A stretch of DNA of 64,000 nucleotides from an uncultured Bacteroidales bacterium (GTDB taxonomy: Bacteria > Bacteroidota > Bacteroidia > Bacteroidales > UBA932), in contig CAJOKD010000016.1 of assembly GCA_905235085.1 (NCBI GenBank), positions 62,001 through 126,000 on the forward strand. The letters run 5' to 3'. Within the stretch, counting starts at the first letter, position 1; every line of letters starts with the position of its first letter. The notes beneath the pieces are model-generated. The model had not been told where the DNA came from and searched no databases. It worked only from the letters and a program-made list of their open reading frames with translations. The position numbers and the translations under genes were made by a program. Below, one piece after another: positions 43,327 through 52,322 of the stretch.

Positions 43327-46029
43327 ATGAAAGCATTGCTCCGACTCCTCTCCGTATTGACGGTTTTAGCACTATCACTCCCCTGCCTCGGAGGAAACGA
43401 CGCCAGGCGTTCCGACAGGATATACCTGGATTCTGAAGCCGTACACGGTGGCGGATATTCCTGGAAGATGTGCCGTGCCGGGGAGGCCGGTGCAAGCGGA
43501 GAAAGGATTTCTTCGCCTTCCTTCGATGTCTCCGGCTGGCAGGACGCCGTGGTACCGGGCACCGTTCTCACCTCCCTGGTCGAGAACAAGGTCTACCCGG
43601 ATCCCTATTACGGAATCAACAACAAGCTGAGCGAGAACAAGATACCTGACCTTTCGGTCTCCGGAAGGGATTTCTATACCTATTGGTTCAGGACCGAATT
43701 CGATTCTCCGCAGGTCAGCGAAGGCGGGCACGTCTGGATGCAGCCGGAGGGTATCAACTACAGGGCGGAATTCTGGCTCAACTCCCATCTGGTGGGAACT
43801 ATGTCGGGAATGTTCCGTGAAGGATACATAGACATCACCGACCACCTTGCGAAGGATGGCAGGAACGTCCTGGCCGTGCTTGTATACCCGGTAGACGAGC
43901 CGGGCCGGACGATGAAGAAGAAATGGGGAGCCACGAATGAGAACCATAACGGTGGTGACGGTATGATCGGAGGCAATGTCACCCAACTTATGACGGTAGG
44001 TTGGGATTTCTATTACGACGACGGCATCAGGGACCGCAACACAGGAATATGGAAGAGCATCCTGCTCTACACGACCGGTCCCGTAGCGATGCGCCATCCG
44101 TTCGTCAAGTCGGAACTCGCCCATCCGGACTATGACTCATCCAGTGAAACCGTTTCCGTGGAGGTATTCAACTGCGGCTCGGCAGATGGTCAGAAACCGG
44201 TAGATTGTGTGGTTTCAGGAAGCATCGGAGACATCGCTTTCTCGAAAAAGGTCACCTTGGGCAGAGGGATGCACGAGAAGGTGACTTTCACTCCCGAAGA
44301 ATTCGAAGGACTGTCATTCAAGGAGCCTAAGCTATGGTGGCCAAAGAACAAGGGGCCCCAGAACCTGTATACCCTCAAGATGAAGGTCACCGTGGACGGC
44401 GTCCTCAGCGACTCCCTTTCTACGAAATTCGGGATCAGGGAGGTCTGCACGACAAGGAATACTCCTGACAGCTCGAAAATGTTCATCATCAACGGGAAAC
44501 CTATATTCATCCACGGATCCAACTGGCTTCCCGAGGCTATGCAGCGCACCTCCGACGAGAGGATGACAGCTGAGCTCCGCTACACCGCCCAGTCAGGGAT
44601 CAACCTCCTGAGGCACTGGGGCGGCGGAATCGCAGAATCCGACTATTTCTACCAGCTCTGTGATGAATATGGCATCCTGGTATGGCAGGAATTCTGGATG
44701 ACCGGAGACACGAGACATCCGGTCGATGAGCCGCTGTACCTTTCCAACGTGGAAGCGACTGTCAAACGCCTCCGCAACCACCCGTCCATAGCGTTTTACG
44801 TAGCTTCCAACGAGAGTACAGAAGTAAGCGGGACAAGGGAACTCCTGGAAGCCATCGACGGCACCAGGCCGTACCAGATGCAGTCGGAATGCGACGGGAT
44901 CCACGACGGCAGCCCATATTTGCAGGTCAATCCGATGCAGCATTACGAGAACACCGCCAGCCCGCGCGGCAGCCGCATAGACGGATTCAATCCGGAATAC
45001 GGTGCCCCGAACATCCCTCTTCCCACCAGCCTGCACTCGATGATGGACGAAAAGGACCTCTGGCCGATCAACAAGGAAGTCTGGGACTATATGGACGGTC
45101 ACGGCTTCCACAAGATGACCACCGTCTATACAGATATGACCAATGAATACGGGACCTCGAAGGACATTGACGAGTTCGCCTGGAAGGGTCAGCTGGTAGG
45201 AGCGATGAATTCCAAGAGCATCTGGGAGACGTGGAACTTCAACAAGTTCCGCTTCGGAGACAGGTTCTGCTCCGGCCTGCTGTTCTGGTACCATAACAAT
45301 CCTTCTCCGCTGGTATGCGCTAGGATGTGGGACTGGTACCTAGAGCCTACCGCATCTCTCTACCATACGATGCATTCGCTCGAACCTCTGCATATCCAGT
45401 ACGATTATCTCAAGGATTCAGTGTCCGTCATCAACGACTACCTCAAGGCCTTCAAGGGATTCACGGCCACCGCTAGCGTTTACGACTTGTCCTGCAGGAA
45501 AATATCGTCACAATCCGTCAGGATCGACATACCTGAAGACTCTTCAGTGGACAACATGATCGGCCTTTCTTTCCCGGAAAGCATTTCCCAGGTCCATTTC
45601 ATCTGGCTTACGCTGAAGGACGGGGACGGCAAGCTCGTTTCCGAGAATTTCTACTGGCGTTCAAAGGACAAATACGAAGGGCCAAATACCATAACCGGGC
45701 CTTGTACGTCCGGCTTCGCCAGCCTCTCATCGATGCCGTCGGCTCGGCTGAGAGTCAGTTCCAAGGCGGTTGCAGGCACCAGGACAGGCGAAGACAGGTT
45801 CGAGGTCACTGTCCGGAACACCTCCGGCAAGATAGCCTTCTTCAACCAGCTGCAGGTATTCGACGCCGACGGGAATTCCGTCAGGCCTACGTTCTATTCC
45901 GACAATTTCTTCACCCTGATGCCAGGGCAAGGAAGGACGATCACCATAGATGCGCCGAAGGGATGCGGCCGCACCTTGATGGTCAAGGGTTGGAATACCG
46001 CTTCCCTTAAGATTAGAATAAAAGATTAG
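43327..46029 (+). CDS. Glycoside hydrolase family 2 protein (beta-mannosidase/exo-glucosaminidase type)
   Basis: A 900-residue exported GH2 enzyme. After a signal peptide (LLSVLTVLALSLPCLGG) come a sugar-binding beta-sandwich (WMQPEGINYRAEFWLNSHLVG), an immunoglobulin-like domain, a TIM barrel starting KPIFIHGSNWLPEAMQRTS, and C-terminal sandwich domains. The likely acid/base is Glu496 in VASNESTE and the nucleophile Glu557 in FNPEYG. The long layout and RHWGGGIAESDYFYQLCDEYGILVWQEF motif fit beta-mannosidase or exo-beta-glucosaminidase-like GH2 more than beta-galactosidase. It has its own promoter and follows the glycan island. Its 3' end overlaps the convergent DUF5723 gene by 17 bases. Confidence 0.88.
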   Translation: MKALLRLLSVLTVLALSLPCLGGNDARRSDRIYLDSEAVHGGGYSWKMCRAGEAGASGERISSPSFDVSGWQDAVVPGTVLTSLVENKVYPDPYYGINNKLSENKIPDLSVSGRDFYTYWFRTEFDSPQVSEGGHVWMQPEGINYRAEFWLNSHLVGTMSGMFREGYIDITDHLAKDGRNVLAVLVYPVDEPGRTMKKKWGATNENHNGGDGMIGGNVTQLMTVGWDFYYDDGIRDRNTGIWKSILLYTTGPVAMRHPFVKSELAHPDYDSSSETVSVEVFNCGSADGQKPVDCVVSGSIGDIAFSKKVTLGRGMHEKVTFTPEEFEGLSFKEPKLWWPKNKGPQNLYTLKMKVTVDGVLSDSLSTKFGIREVCTTRNTPDSSKMFIINGKPIFIHGSNWLPEAMQRTSDERMTAELRYTAQSGINLLRHWGGGIAESDYFYQLCDEYGILVWQEFWMTGDTRHPVDEPLYLSNVEATVKRLRNHPSIAFYVASNESTEVSGTRELLEAIDGTRPYQMQSECDGIHDGSPYLQVNPMQHYENTASPRGSRIDGFNPEYGAPNIPLPTSLHSMMDEKDLWPINKEVWDYMDGHGFHKMTTVYTDMTNEYGTSKDIDEFAWKGQLVGAMNSKSIWETWNFNKFRFGDRFCSGLLFWYHNNPSPLVCARMWDWYLEPTASLYHTMHSLEPLHIQYDYLKDSVSVINDYLKAFKGFTATASVYDLSCRKISSQSVRIDIPEDSSVDNMIGLSFPESISQVHFIWLTLKDGDGKLVSENFYWRSKDKYEGPNTITGPCTSGFASLSSMPSARLRVSSKAVAGTRTGEDRFEVTVRNTSGKIAFFNQLQVFDADGNSVRPTFYSDNFFTLMPGQGRTITIDAPKGCGRTLMVKGWNTASLKIRIKD

Positions 46030-47377
46030 CTCCGAAGAGGGCTGAGCAGTTCATACGTCCCAACGGTATGAACTGCTTGCTGAGCTTGCCCATATAGGCA
46101 TCGACTCCGGCGAAAAGGACCAGATGGGAGAACCTCAGGTTGGTCATCGCTCCGCACACAGGACCGAAGTTGTTTACACCGACCGAAGCAGTGAAATCGA
46201 ACTTGTCCCTCAGGAGGTAGTCAGCGCTGGCACGGGCCTCGAATATAGGGCAGAACTCATTGTAACGGTAAGTGAGGAGTCCTCCGAATGAGAGATCGCT
46301 TGACATTAACCTCTTGACACCGATCCTTCCGGTTATCGGGAGGAGTCCGAGTTCCTGGTTTTCATATTCCTTCTTGAACTGGAACATCTCCAGGAATCCG
46401 TCAGCCGCATTTTCGAGGGTCTGGCCGAAAGTATCGCTGCCATCGGTGATGGTCGCCTCGGCGCCATCGTAGGTCCAGGATGATCCCGGGGTATGACCGT
46501 AAAGGTTATGCCACCAGAATATGCAGCCCAGATCCACTATGGAGGCTGAAATCTCCCACTTCCCCAGGTCTATGTTAACTCCGAAATCGACTCCGAAGCC
46601 GACTCCGTTAGGTCCCTTCGGCTTGTTGAGGGTAATATTGGGGAAATCGATGACTTCCTCATAATTGCCGGCTGCCGAAGGTTTCGCAGCGATGTTGAAG
46701 CCGTCGTAGGCCCCTGCCACACAAGCCTGGCCGGAGACCTGCCATTGGTTGCGGTCGAGCTTCACGTTCAGCCTGTCGACATTCATATAGAGGTCCGTCA
46801 CGCCTATGAGGGCCTTTGACCTCATTCCGAAAGTGACCTTCCTTCCGACACGCCAAGGGGAAGTGATACCGACTTCCAGGAAAGATGTCGCACGGGTGTT
46901 AAACCCGGAGAGATCGTATGACTGTCCGCCTTCCGCTCCCATCTTGAAGAACTTCATCATCTCGTAAGGGACGGTAGCATTGAGCGTATTCCTGAGGTTT
47001 ACGTCGATCAGGCCGTAAGTTCCGCGTGACTTGAAGGAAAATGCCAGCAGGTTGACGTCCACTTCCGCATTCAGCTTGTTGATTCCCTTCTTGAAGCCGT
47101 CGAGGACTTCGGATGCAGAAATCTCAGGATGCATGAACGTCACCGTCTTGCCGTTGTACGGATAGAAGAAGCTCTTGAGTCCGAAATTGCTCTGTGCCGA
47201 TGCATAGTCCATACTCAGTCCCGGCAAGCCTATGAAAGTGTAGTCCGGGCAGAAAGCCGGATTCAGCCTGTAACCAAAAGCGTAATTGTCCACGAAATAG
47301 CCCGTCTGCAAGGTCTGGGCCTGTGCCGTCAGGCATATTGCGACTGCCGTCGCGATGGAAAGGATAATCTTTTTCAT
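46013..47377 (-). CDS. DUF5723 outer-membrane protein
   Basis: A 454-residue exported protein, signal peptide MKKIILSIATAVAICLTAQAQ. The body consists of alternating strands with many aromatic and glycine residues (LNPAFCPDYTFIGLPGLSMDYAS, GGLLTYRYNEFCPIFEARASADY) and ends in NCSALFGANLLF, typical of a beta-barrel. It matches the Bacteroidota DUF5723 family; the function is unknown. The ATG overlaps the stop of the upstream lipoprotein gene (TGATG), so the two are coupled. Confidence 0.82.
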   Translation of the reverse strand: MKKIILSIATAVAICLTAQAQTLQTGYFVDNYAFGYRLNPAFCPDYTFIGLPGLSMDYASAQSNFGLKSFFYPYNGKTVTFMHPEISASEVLDGFKKGINKLNAEVDVNLLAFSFKSRGTYGLIDVNLRNTLNATVPYEMMKFFKMGAEGGQSYDLSGFNTRATSFLEVGITSPWRVGRKVTFGMRSKALIGVTDLYMNVDRLNVKLDRNQWQVSGQACVAGAYDGFNIAAKPSAAGNYEEVIDFPNITLNKPKGPNGVGFGVDFGVNIDLGKWEISASIVDLGCIFWWHNLYGHTPGSSWTYDGAEATITDGSDTFGQTLENAADGFLEMFQFKKEYENQELGLLPITGRIGVKRLMSSDLSFGGLLTYRYNEFCPIFEARASADYLLRDKFDFTASVGVNNFGPVCGAMTNLRFSHLVLFAGVDAYMGKLSKQFIPLGRMNCSALFGANLLF

Positions 47378-48031
47378 CAGTCGATATGGGTTATGCCTTC
47401 AGGAAAGGACAGATATGAATTCAGGAGAGTCACACCTCTGCTTGATCCGATCGAAGTGCCGTTCTCGGGGAACTGTTCGATGGTGAGGATTATACGGAAC
47501 CCGTCGAAGTTTATGACCCCTCCGGCCGGAATTACCGGAAGTAGAGGAAGGGCTCAGTTCGGTGCCTGCAGCTACCGAACCGCTGCATTCCACCAACACG
47601 CCTTCGACCCGGTTGTCGGAAGCATCCACTGCCTCTGCAGTGATGCCCAGGGCGACAGGCAGGTCGTTCTTCAGGTCCAGATGGTACTCTGCCGAGTTGA
47701 CCCGGATCTTATCAGTGTCCAGCTTGCTTATACCGTGGACGGGCACGAAACCGAATCTCTGCCCTGTTACGGTGACGCCTGCCGGAACGTTTACGATGTA
47801 TCCGCCGTCGGACTCTTCCAGGATACCCTTGGCGAAAGAAGATATCAATTCTCCGACCGATATCCGCTGTGCACTTCCAAGAGGAAGGTCCGCCCCCTTG
47901 AGCACATTCACGGTCCAGTCGACATTGTCCTCGGAGAAGTCGTAGCTGTTGTCAACGACGCAGGAGGCCAGTCCGATCGAGCAGAAGGCCGCGAGGCAGA
48001 CTCGGAGCAAATGTCTTGTTACGGATGTCAT
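47377..48031 (-). CDS. Hypothetical lipoprotein, frameshifted
   Basis: A small lipoprotein I do not recognise. From ATG 48031 it has a lipobox SIGLASCVVDN and a beta-rich body. After TELSPSSTSG the frame runs into low-quality sequence and stops at 47399. One frame over, VIPAGGVINFDGFRIILTIE then NSYLSFPEGITHID continues a sensible protein and stops exactly in a TGATG overlap with the next gene. One base seems missing near 47536. The restored protein has about 218 residues. The coupling to the DUF5723 barrel protein suggests a joint surface role. Confidence 0.65.
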
Positions 48032-48042
48032 ATGCTTTAACA

Positions 48043-49362
48043 CTATAGATTATACTTCAAAACTCCCATAACACGGTGATTCATTATCATATGCCTGTCC
48101 TTTACGGCGAGGGCGTGGTTGTTCAATGACTCCATGCTGCCGTATTCAACACAGGTCCAGTCATATTCCACGCCGAACGTTAGCTTGCCGAGATTGTAGG
48201 CAATGGTCGGGGTGGCACGGAACATCTGGTTGATATTCTTGAAACCGTCGGAGAAATAATAAACATCGTCAGGACTCAGATTCGTAGCTTCGCCCAGATC
48301 AATCATATGGTTGGTACCAAGCGCCTTCATATAACCTGCCATACACATCAGCTGGAAACGGCTGCCGTAGGAGAACGACACGAAGGATGATGAAGACATC
48401 AGCGGCTCGTATCCATAACTGAGAGGATTGGTAGTATCGGTAAGGACATAGCCTCCCATAAGCCTGAGATGGTCCCCGCCCTGAGCCAGGACCGACTTGG
48501 CATTTACCTTGAACGTCCCGGAAGAGAACTGTAGATAAGCCATCGGACTAATCATAGATATCCTGTCCGTGGTCTTGGTCCCGACGTCAAACAACGAAGC
48601 CAGGATCGAAGCAGTACGCCACCTTGGCCTGAGGCTCAGGAAATCCGCACCTACCCTTGCCAGGAAACCACCTCCCTCGAACGATACTCCGGCATACAAT
48701 TCCGGAATCAAGCCATACTTCACGTAATTCTCCGACGGACCGAAAGGTCCGGTCGGGAGGAACTGCATCGGATAGATGACCCCCGCGCTCAACGTCCAGT
48801 TCCCGAACTTGGCCCCGGCGAGAATCTGCGGACTCCAGTTGAAAGGATTGAACGGAGACCCTGTCTCTACATTGATGCAGTAAGGGAGGTCGGCCGAGAA
48901 CGGATGCCAGGCCTGTCCGACCTTGAGCGAGAACTCATTGGCATTGTAGCCGACATTGTCCCAGCCAAGATTGACGAAAGCCTCACGCAGACGGAGCGAA
49001 GCGGTACTGCCCACCATCAGGTAGAAGTCTGCCTCCAGCTTGCCGGAAACGCTGAAATTGCCGTACCGGAACCCTGATACCTTCAATCCGAGCCTGGTCG
49101 TGATCGCAGACATCTTGAAGGAGGGATTGTAGTGGATATCCTCTCCGTTCAGGTTGATTTCCTTGTCCATGGGAAGATAGTAGAACAAGTCTTCGGAGCC
49201 TGCCTTGGAATCGCGGGAATCGAAGATTGCGGACGTACGGAAGAATCCGTATGGCTCTATGTGATTCGTCAGGTTGACGGAGTTCTCCGACTGGGCGATC
49301 AGCCCGGCCGCGGGAATCAGCACGGCCGCCAAGGCCAGCGCGATCTGTTTCAATCCTTTCAT
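48043..49362 (-). CDS. DcaP-like outer-membrane porin, copy 1
   Basis: A 439-residue exported beta-barrel, signal peptide ending AGLIAQ. Strand-rich sequence with the DcaP-like run EPYGFFRTSAIFDSRDS, LRLREAFVNLG and KVGQAWHPFSADLPYCIN, and barrel C-terminus GVLKYNL. DcaP porins pass dicarboxylates in other bacteria. It is paralogous to the next gene (the start, LRxAFxxxG and GQxWHPxxAD segments align) and lies downstream of an SLC13 carrier. Dicarboxylate passage is inferred from family and context. Confidence 0.75.
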   Translation of the reverse strand: MKGLKQIALALAAVLIPAAGLIAQSENSVNLTNHIEPYGFFRTSAIFDSRDSKAGSEDLFYYLPMDKEINLNGEDIHYNPSFKMSAITTRLGLKVSGFRYGNFSVSGKLEADFYLMVGSTASLRLREAFVNLGWDNVGYNANEFSLKVGQAWHPFSADLPYCINVETGSPFNPFNWSPQILAGAKFGNWTLSAGVIYPMQFLPTGPFGPSENYVKYGLIPELYAGVSFEGGGFLARVGADFLSLRPRWRTASILASLFDVGTKTTDRISMISPMAYLQFSSGTFKVNAKSVLAQGGDHLRLMGGYVLTDTTNPLSYGYEPLMSSSSFVSFSYGSRFQLMCMAGYMKALGTNHMIDLGEATNLSPDDVYYFSDGFKNINQMFRATPTIAYNLGKLTFGVEYDWTCVEYGSMESLNNHALAVKDRHMIMNHRVMGVLKYNL

Positions 49363-49410
49363 ACCCGTAATATCCGGCGATGCCGGTGTCTGCTTTTGAA
49401 GTTTAAAACC

Positions 49411-50685
49411 CTAGAATGTGAATTTCATCAGGGCCTGTACGCGATTGTTGGTGACCCAATGCAGGTTGTCAGTAGCCAGGCCGTTGAGACCCAGATACTT
49501 GGTACTTCCGACAGTATGGTAATCGCCGTACTGGACACTGGTGATTTCATACTCGATTCCAAGAGCGAACTTGCCGATGTTGCGGATAATGGTAGGAGTA
49601 AGCCTCCACATCCGGTTCATATTGGAATAGCTGTTCTTGGAGAAATAGAGATAGGAAGCCGGGGCATATTTGCCTTCGCCTCCGTAAAGGTCTTCCTTGG
49701 TCCCGAAGTTCCTCACATAACCCCCGAAGAGGATGTACTGGACCTTCTTTCCATAAGCCAGGCTCACCCAGGTGGAAGAGTTGCGTGTCGGGGTATATTC
49801 ATAACTCCCGTCCATATTGATGGCGGACACTCCATAACCTCCGTTGAGGTTGAAATGCTCGCCGGCCTGGGCGAAGATGCTCTTGACCTTAACGCTGAAA
49901 AGATCTTTCTTGTACTGGGCGTACACGAACGGTGACACGGTGGTGATACGGTCGCTGACCTTCTTGACCCCGTTGTTCCAGCGCGGCTTGATCGAAAGCA
50001 TATCCACTCCGATCCTTCCGGTGAATCCGCCGTCGGTATAGCTGACGCCGAAATAGAGTTCAGGAGTGCAGCCGTACTTGATATAGTTGGCTGAAGCTCC
50101 TCCTGGGCCTGCAGAGGTGTACTGCATCTGCCAGATAGCTGATCCGGTGAAGGAGATGCCGTCGGCTACCTTCCAGTCGACCTTGACCTGAGGAGTACGG
50201 GAGAACGGTCCGAACGGAGCTCCGGTATTGAGGGAGAAAACGTCAGGCATATCGGCAGCCATCGGATGCCAGGTCTGTCCGGCTGTAACGAGCCAGTTAT
50301 TCTTGCCGATGGTTGCGAAGGCCTGGCGGAGACGCAGGGTCGCCGTTCCGGTCACTCCGGACACACCGCTGTAGAAATCGGTCTCAATCCTTCCGCCGAT
50401 CTTGAAGCCTTCATATTCGAATCCGACCAGGTCTACTCCGAGACGCGTGGTGAGGGCGGCAAAACGGAATGTCGCCTGCTCGTTGAGGTCTACGCCCTCC
50501 GAAGATAAAGCCACATCCTTCGGGACATAGAAGAAGAAGTCTTCGGTTCCGGCGAGACTCTCACGGGTGTCGAATGCAAAGAAGTTGCGGACGAATCCAT
50601 AAGGCTTGAGGGTGCCTGCCTTGTCCTGGGCGAAAACGGAACCACAGAGGACAAGGAGAAGTATTGATACAATAGTCTTTTTCAT
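49411..50685 (-). CDS. DcaP-like outer-membrane porin, copy 2
   Basis: A 424-residue paralogue of the neighbouring porin. Signal peptide MKKTIVSILLLVLCGSVFAQ, then LKPYGFVRNFFAFDTRES, TLRLRQAFATIG, TAGQTWHPMAADMPDVF, and barrel end NRVQALMKFTF. The start at 50685 is preferred over an ATG nine bases upstream because it gives a regular signal peptide. It lies 30 bases after the SLC13 gene, so the carrier and both porins likely form one operon. Confidence 0.75.
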   Translation of the reverse strand: MKKTIVSILLLVLCGSVFAQDKAGTLKPYGFVRNFFAFDTRESLAGTEDFFFYVPKDVALSSEGVDLNEQATFRFAALTTRLGVDLVGFEYEGFKIGGRIETDFYSGVSGVTGTATLRLRQAFATIGKNNWLVTAGQTWHPMAADMPDVFSLNTGAPFGPFSRTPQVKVDWKVADGISFTGSAIWQMQYTSAGPGGASANYIKYGCTPELYFGVSYTDGGFTGRIGVDMLSIKPRWNNGVKKVSDRITTVSPFVYAQYKKDLFSVKVKSIFAQAGEHFNLNGGYGVSAINMDGSYEYTPTRNSSTWVSLAYGKKVQYILFGGYVRNFGTKEDLYGGEGKYAPASYLYFSKNSYSNMNRMWRLTPTIIRNIGKFALGIEYEITSVQYGDYHTVGSTKYLGLNGLATDNLHWVTNNRVQALMKFTF

Positions 50686-50715
50686 ATTCAGCATATTAGA
50701 TGAAGCCCGGTACGG

Positions 50716-52191
50716 CTACATAGCGAACGGGAATATCTTGGTAAGCCAGAAGAAACCGAGGACGAAACCAATGACACCTATGATGATACCGACCTTGGTC
50801 ATATCCTTGGTGTCTACCAGACCTGTAGATGATGCGATGGCATTCGGAGGAGTGGATATCGGGAAGCACATAGCGATGGATGCACAGATCGCGATGAAGG
50901 AAATCATAGCCTTCGTCCCGCCGAGGGAGATGAACGAAGCGTTGTTGGCGGCCGCAGGGTCAGCCATTCCTTCCGCTACGACAATCAAGATAGGGATCAG
51001 CAGGGCCGCAGTCGCGGAATTGCTGATGAAGTTGGAGAGGAAGTAGCAAACCAGACCTGCGATGACCAGCACGAGGACGACAGACATCGTTCCGAACGGG
51101 ATGGCCTCGATGAGGACCTTCGCGAGGCCTGTCTGCTGCAGGCAGGTACCCAGTGCGAAGCCTCCCGCAACGAGCCAGAGGACGCTCCAGTTGATATCCT
51201 TGATATCCTCCTTCGTGAATATGCCGGTGCACGTCAGTACGGCAAGCGGGATGAGGGCGACGACGTTGGAATTGATTCCGGTGAGTTTCTCGGTAGCCCA
51301 GAGGAGGATCGTACCTATGAAGGTCACCCAGACCGTATAGTACTTCCAATCTTTCTTCTTCTTGTTCTCAGGGATTTCCAGGATGACTTCCTTCGCCTTG
51401 AACGGGAAGAAAACCTGCAGGAGGATCCACGCGATCACGATCATTATGATCACGAAAGGTACCATCCTGACCATCCACTCCACGAAGCTGACTTCCGATC
51501 CTGCTTCGGCCAGGAACTTGACCGCAGTAGCATTTGGAGGGGTTCCGATAGGGGTTCCGATACCTCCGATATTCGCAGCAATAGGAATTGAAAGTGCAAG
51601 TCCGACCTTTCCTTTGTCATCGTTAGGAAGGACAGCGAGCACCGGGGCGAGGAATGCAAGCATCATCGCTGCAGTGGCCGTGTTGCTCATAAACATCGAG
51701 AATACGGAAATCACGATGAGGAAACCAAGAAGGACCATCTTCGGCTTGTGTCCGAAAGGAGCAAGGAGAGTCCTCGCAAGAGTTACATCCAGACCGTATT
51801 TCTCAGCCATTATGGCAAGCACGAATCCGCCTAGGAAGAGCATCACCACAGGGTCGGCGAAAGCGGACATTATGTCCTTGTAATTGACGAGCTGTCCAGC
51901 CTCAGGCCTGCAGAAGAAACTGATACCCTTGTTCGACACCGTCAGAAGGGCTATCACGATAAGTAGTACGGAAGTGGTCCAGTTCGGAATGATCTCGAAC
52001 ATCCACATCAAAGCCGCAAAGGCGAACAATGCGATGACGCGCTGCTGGGAGAGAGTCAAGGCATCGATGCCGAAGAATGAAGTCGGGACGCACCACAAGA
52101 AGAGCGTCACCAGAAGCACTATAGGAAGAAGAACACAGAACTTTACGTCAAATTTCTTCTTCCCCAATGTTTCGATTTGATTTTCAGCCAT
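50716..52191 (-). CDS. SLC13/DASS-family sodium-coupled dicarboxylate or sulfate transporter
   Basis: A 491-residue inner-membrane carrier of the DASS family with about 12 helices and hairpins. The two substrate/sodium motifs are visible: SNTATAAMM near residue 170 and SNSATAALL near residue 395, with GTPIGTPPN between. In other bacteria such carriers import succinate, fumarate, malate or citrate, or sulfate. The two DcaP-like porins downstream favour dicarboxylates. It has its own -7 element (52236-52244). Confidence 0.88.
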   Translation of the reverse strand: MAENQIETLGKKKFDVKFCVLLPIVLLVTLFLWCVPTSFFGIDALTLSQQRVIALFAFAALMWMFEIIPNWTTSVLLIVIALLTVSNKGISFFCRPEAGQLVNYKDIMSAFADPVVMLFLGGFVLAIMAEKYGLDVTLARTLLAPFGHKPKMVLLGFLIVISVFSMFMSNTATAAMMLAFLAPVLAVLPNDDKGKVGLALSIPIAANIGGIGTPIGTPPNATAVKFLAEAGSEVSFVEWMVRMVPFVIIMIVIAWILLQVFFPFKAKEVILEIPENKKKKDWKYYTVWVTFIGTILLWATEKLTGINSNVVALIPLAVLTCTGIFTKEDIKDINWSVLWLVAGGFALGTCLQQTGLAKVLIEAIPFGTMSVVLVLVIAGLVCYFLSNFISNSATAALLIPILIVVAEGMADPAAANNASFISLGGTKAMISFIAICASIAMCFPISTPPNAIASSTGLVDTKDMTKVGIIIGVIGFVLGFFWLTKIFPFAM

Positions 52192-52235
52192 TTCTAATAT
52201 TGTTATTATAATTTACTCCAAACCTATTCTATCTT

Positions 52236-52244
52236 GCAAATTTA
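52236..52244 (-). promoter_or_regulatory. -7 element of the SLC13-porin operon
   Basis: TAAATTTGC on the minus strand, exact consensus, 46 bases before the ATG. Confidence 0.6.
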
Positions 52245-52262
52245 ATCAATCTTAGTGAATAT

Positions 52263-52296
52263 AAAAAAACAGGTGACCGATAATATCAGTCACCTG
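52263..52296 (-). terminator. Intrinsic terminator of gdhA
   Basis: Arms CAGGTGAC (52270-52277) and GTCACCTG (52289-52296) with an 11-base loop; on the minus strand seven T follow. It separates gdhA from the SLC13 gene. Confidence 0.85.
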
Positions 52297-52322
52297 CCTG
52301 AATATCCTTGTTACAGGGAATA

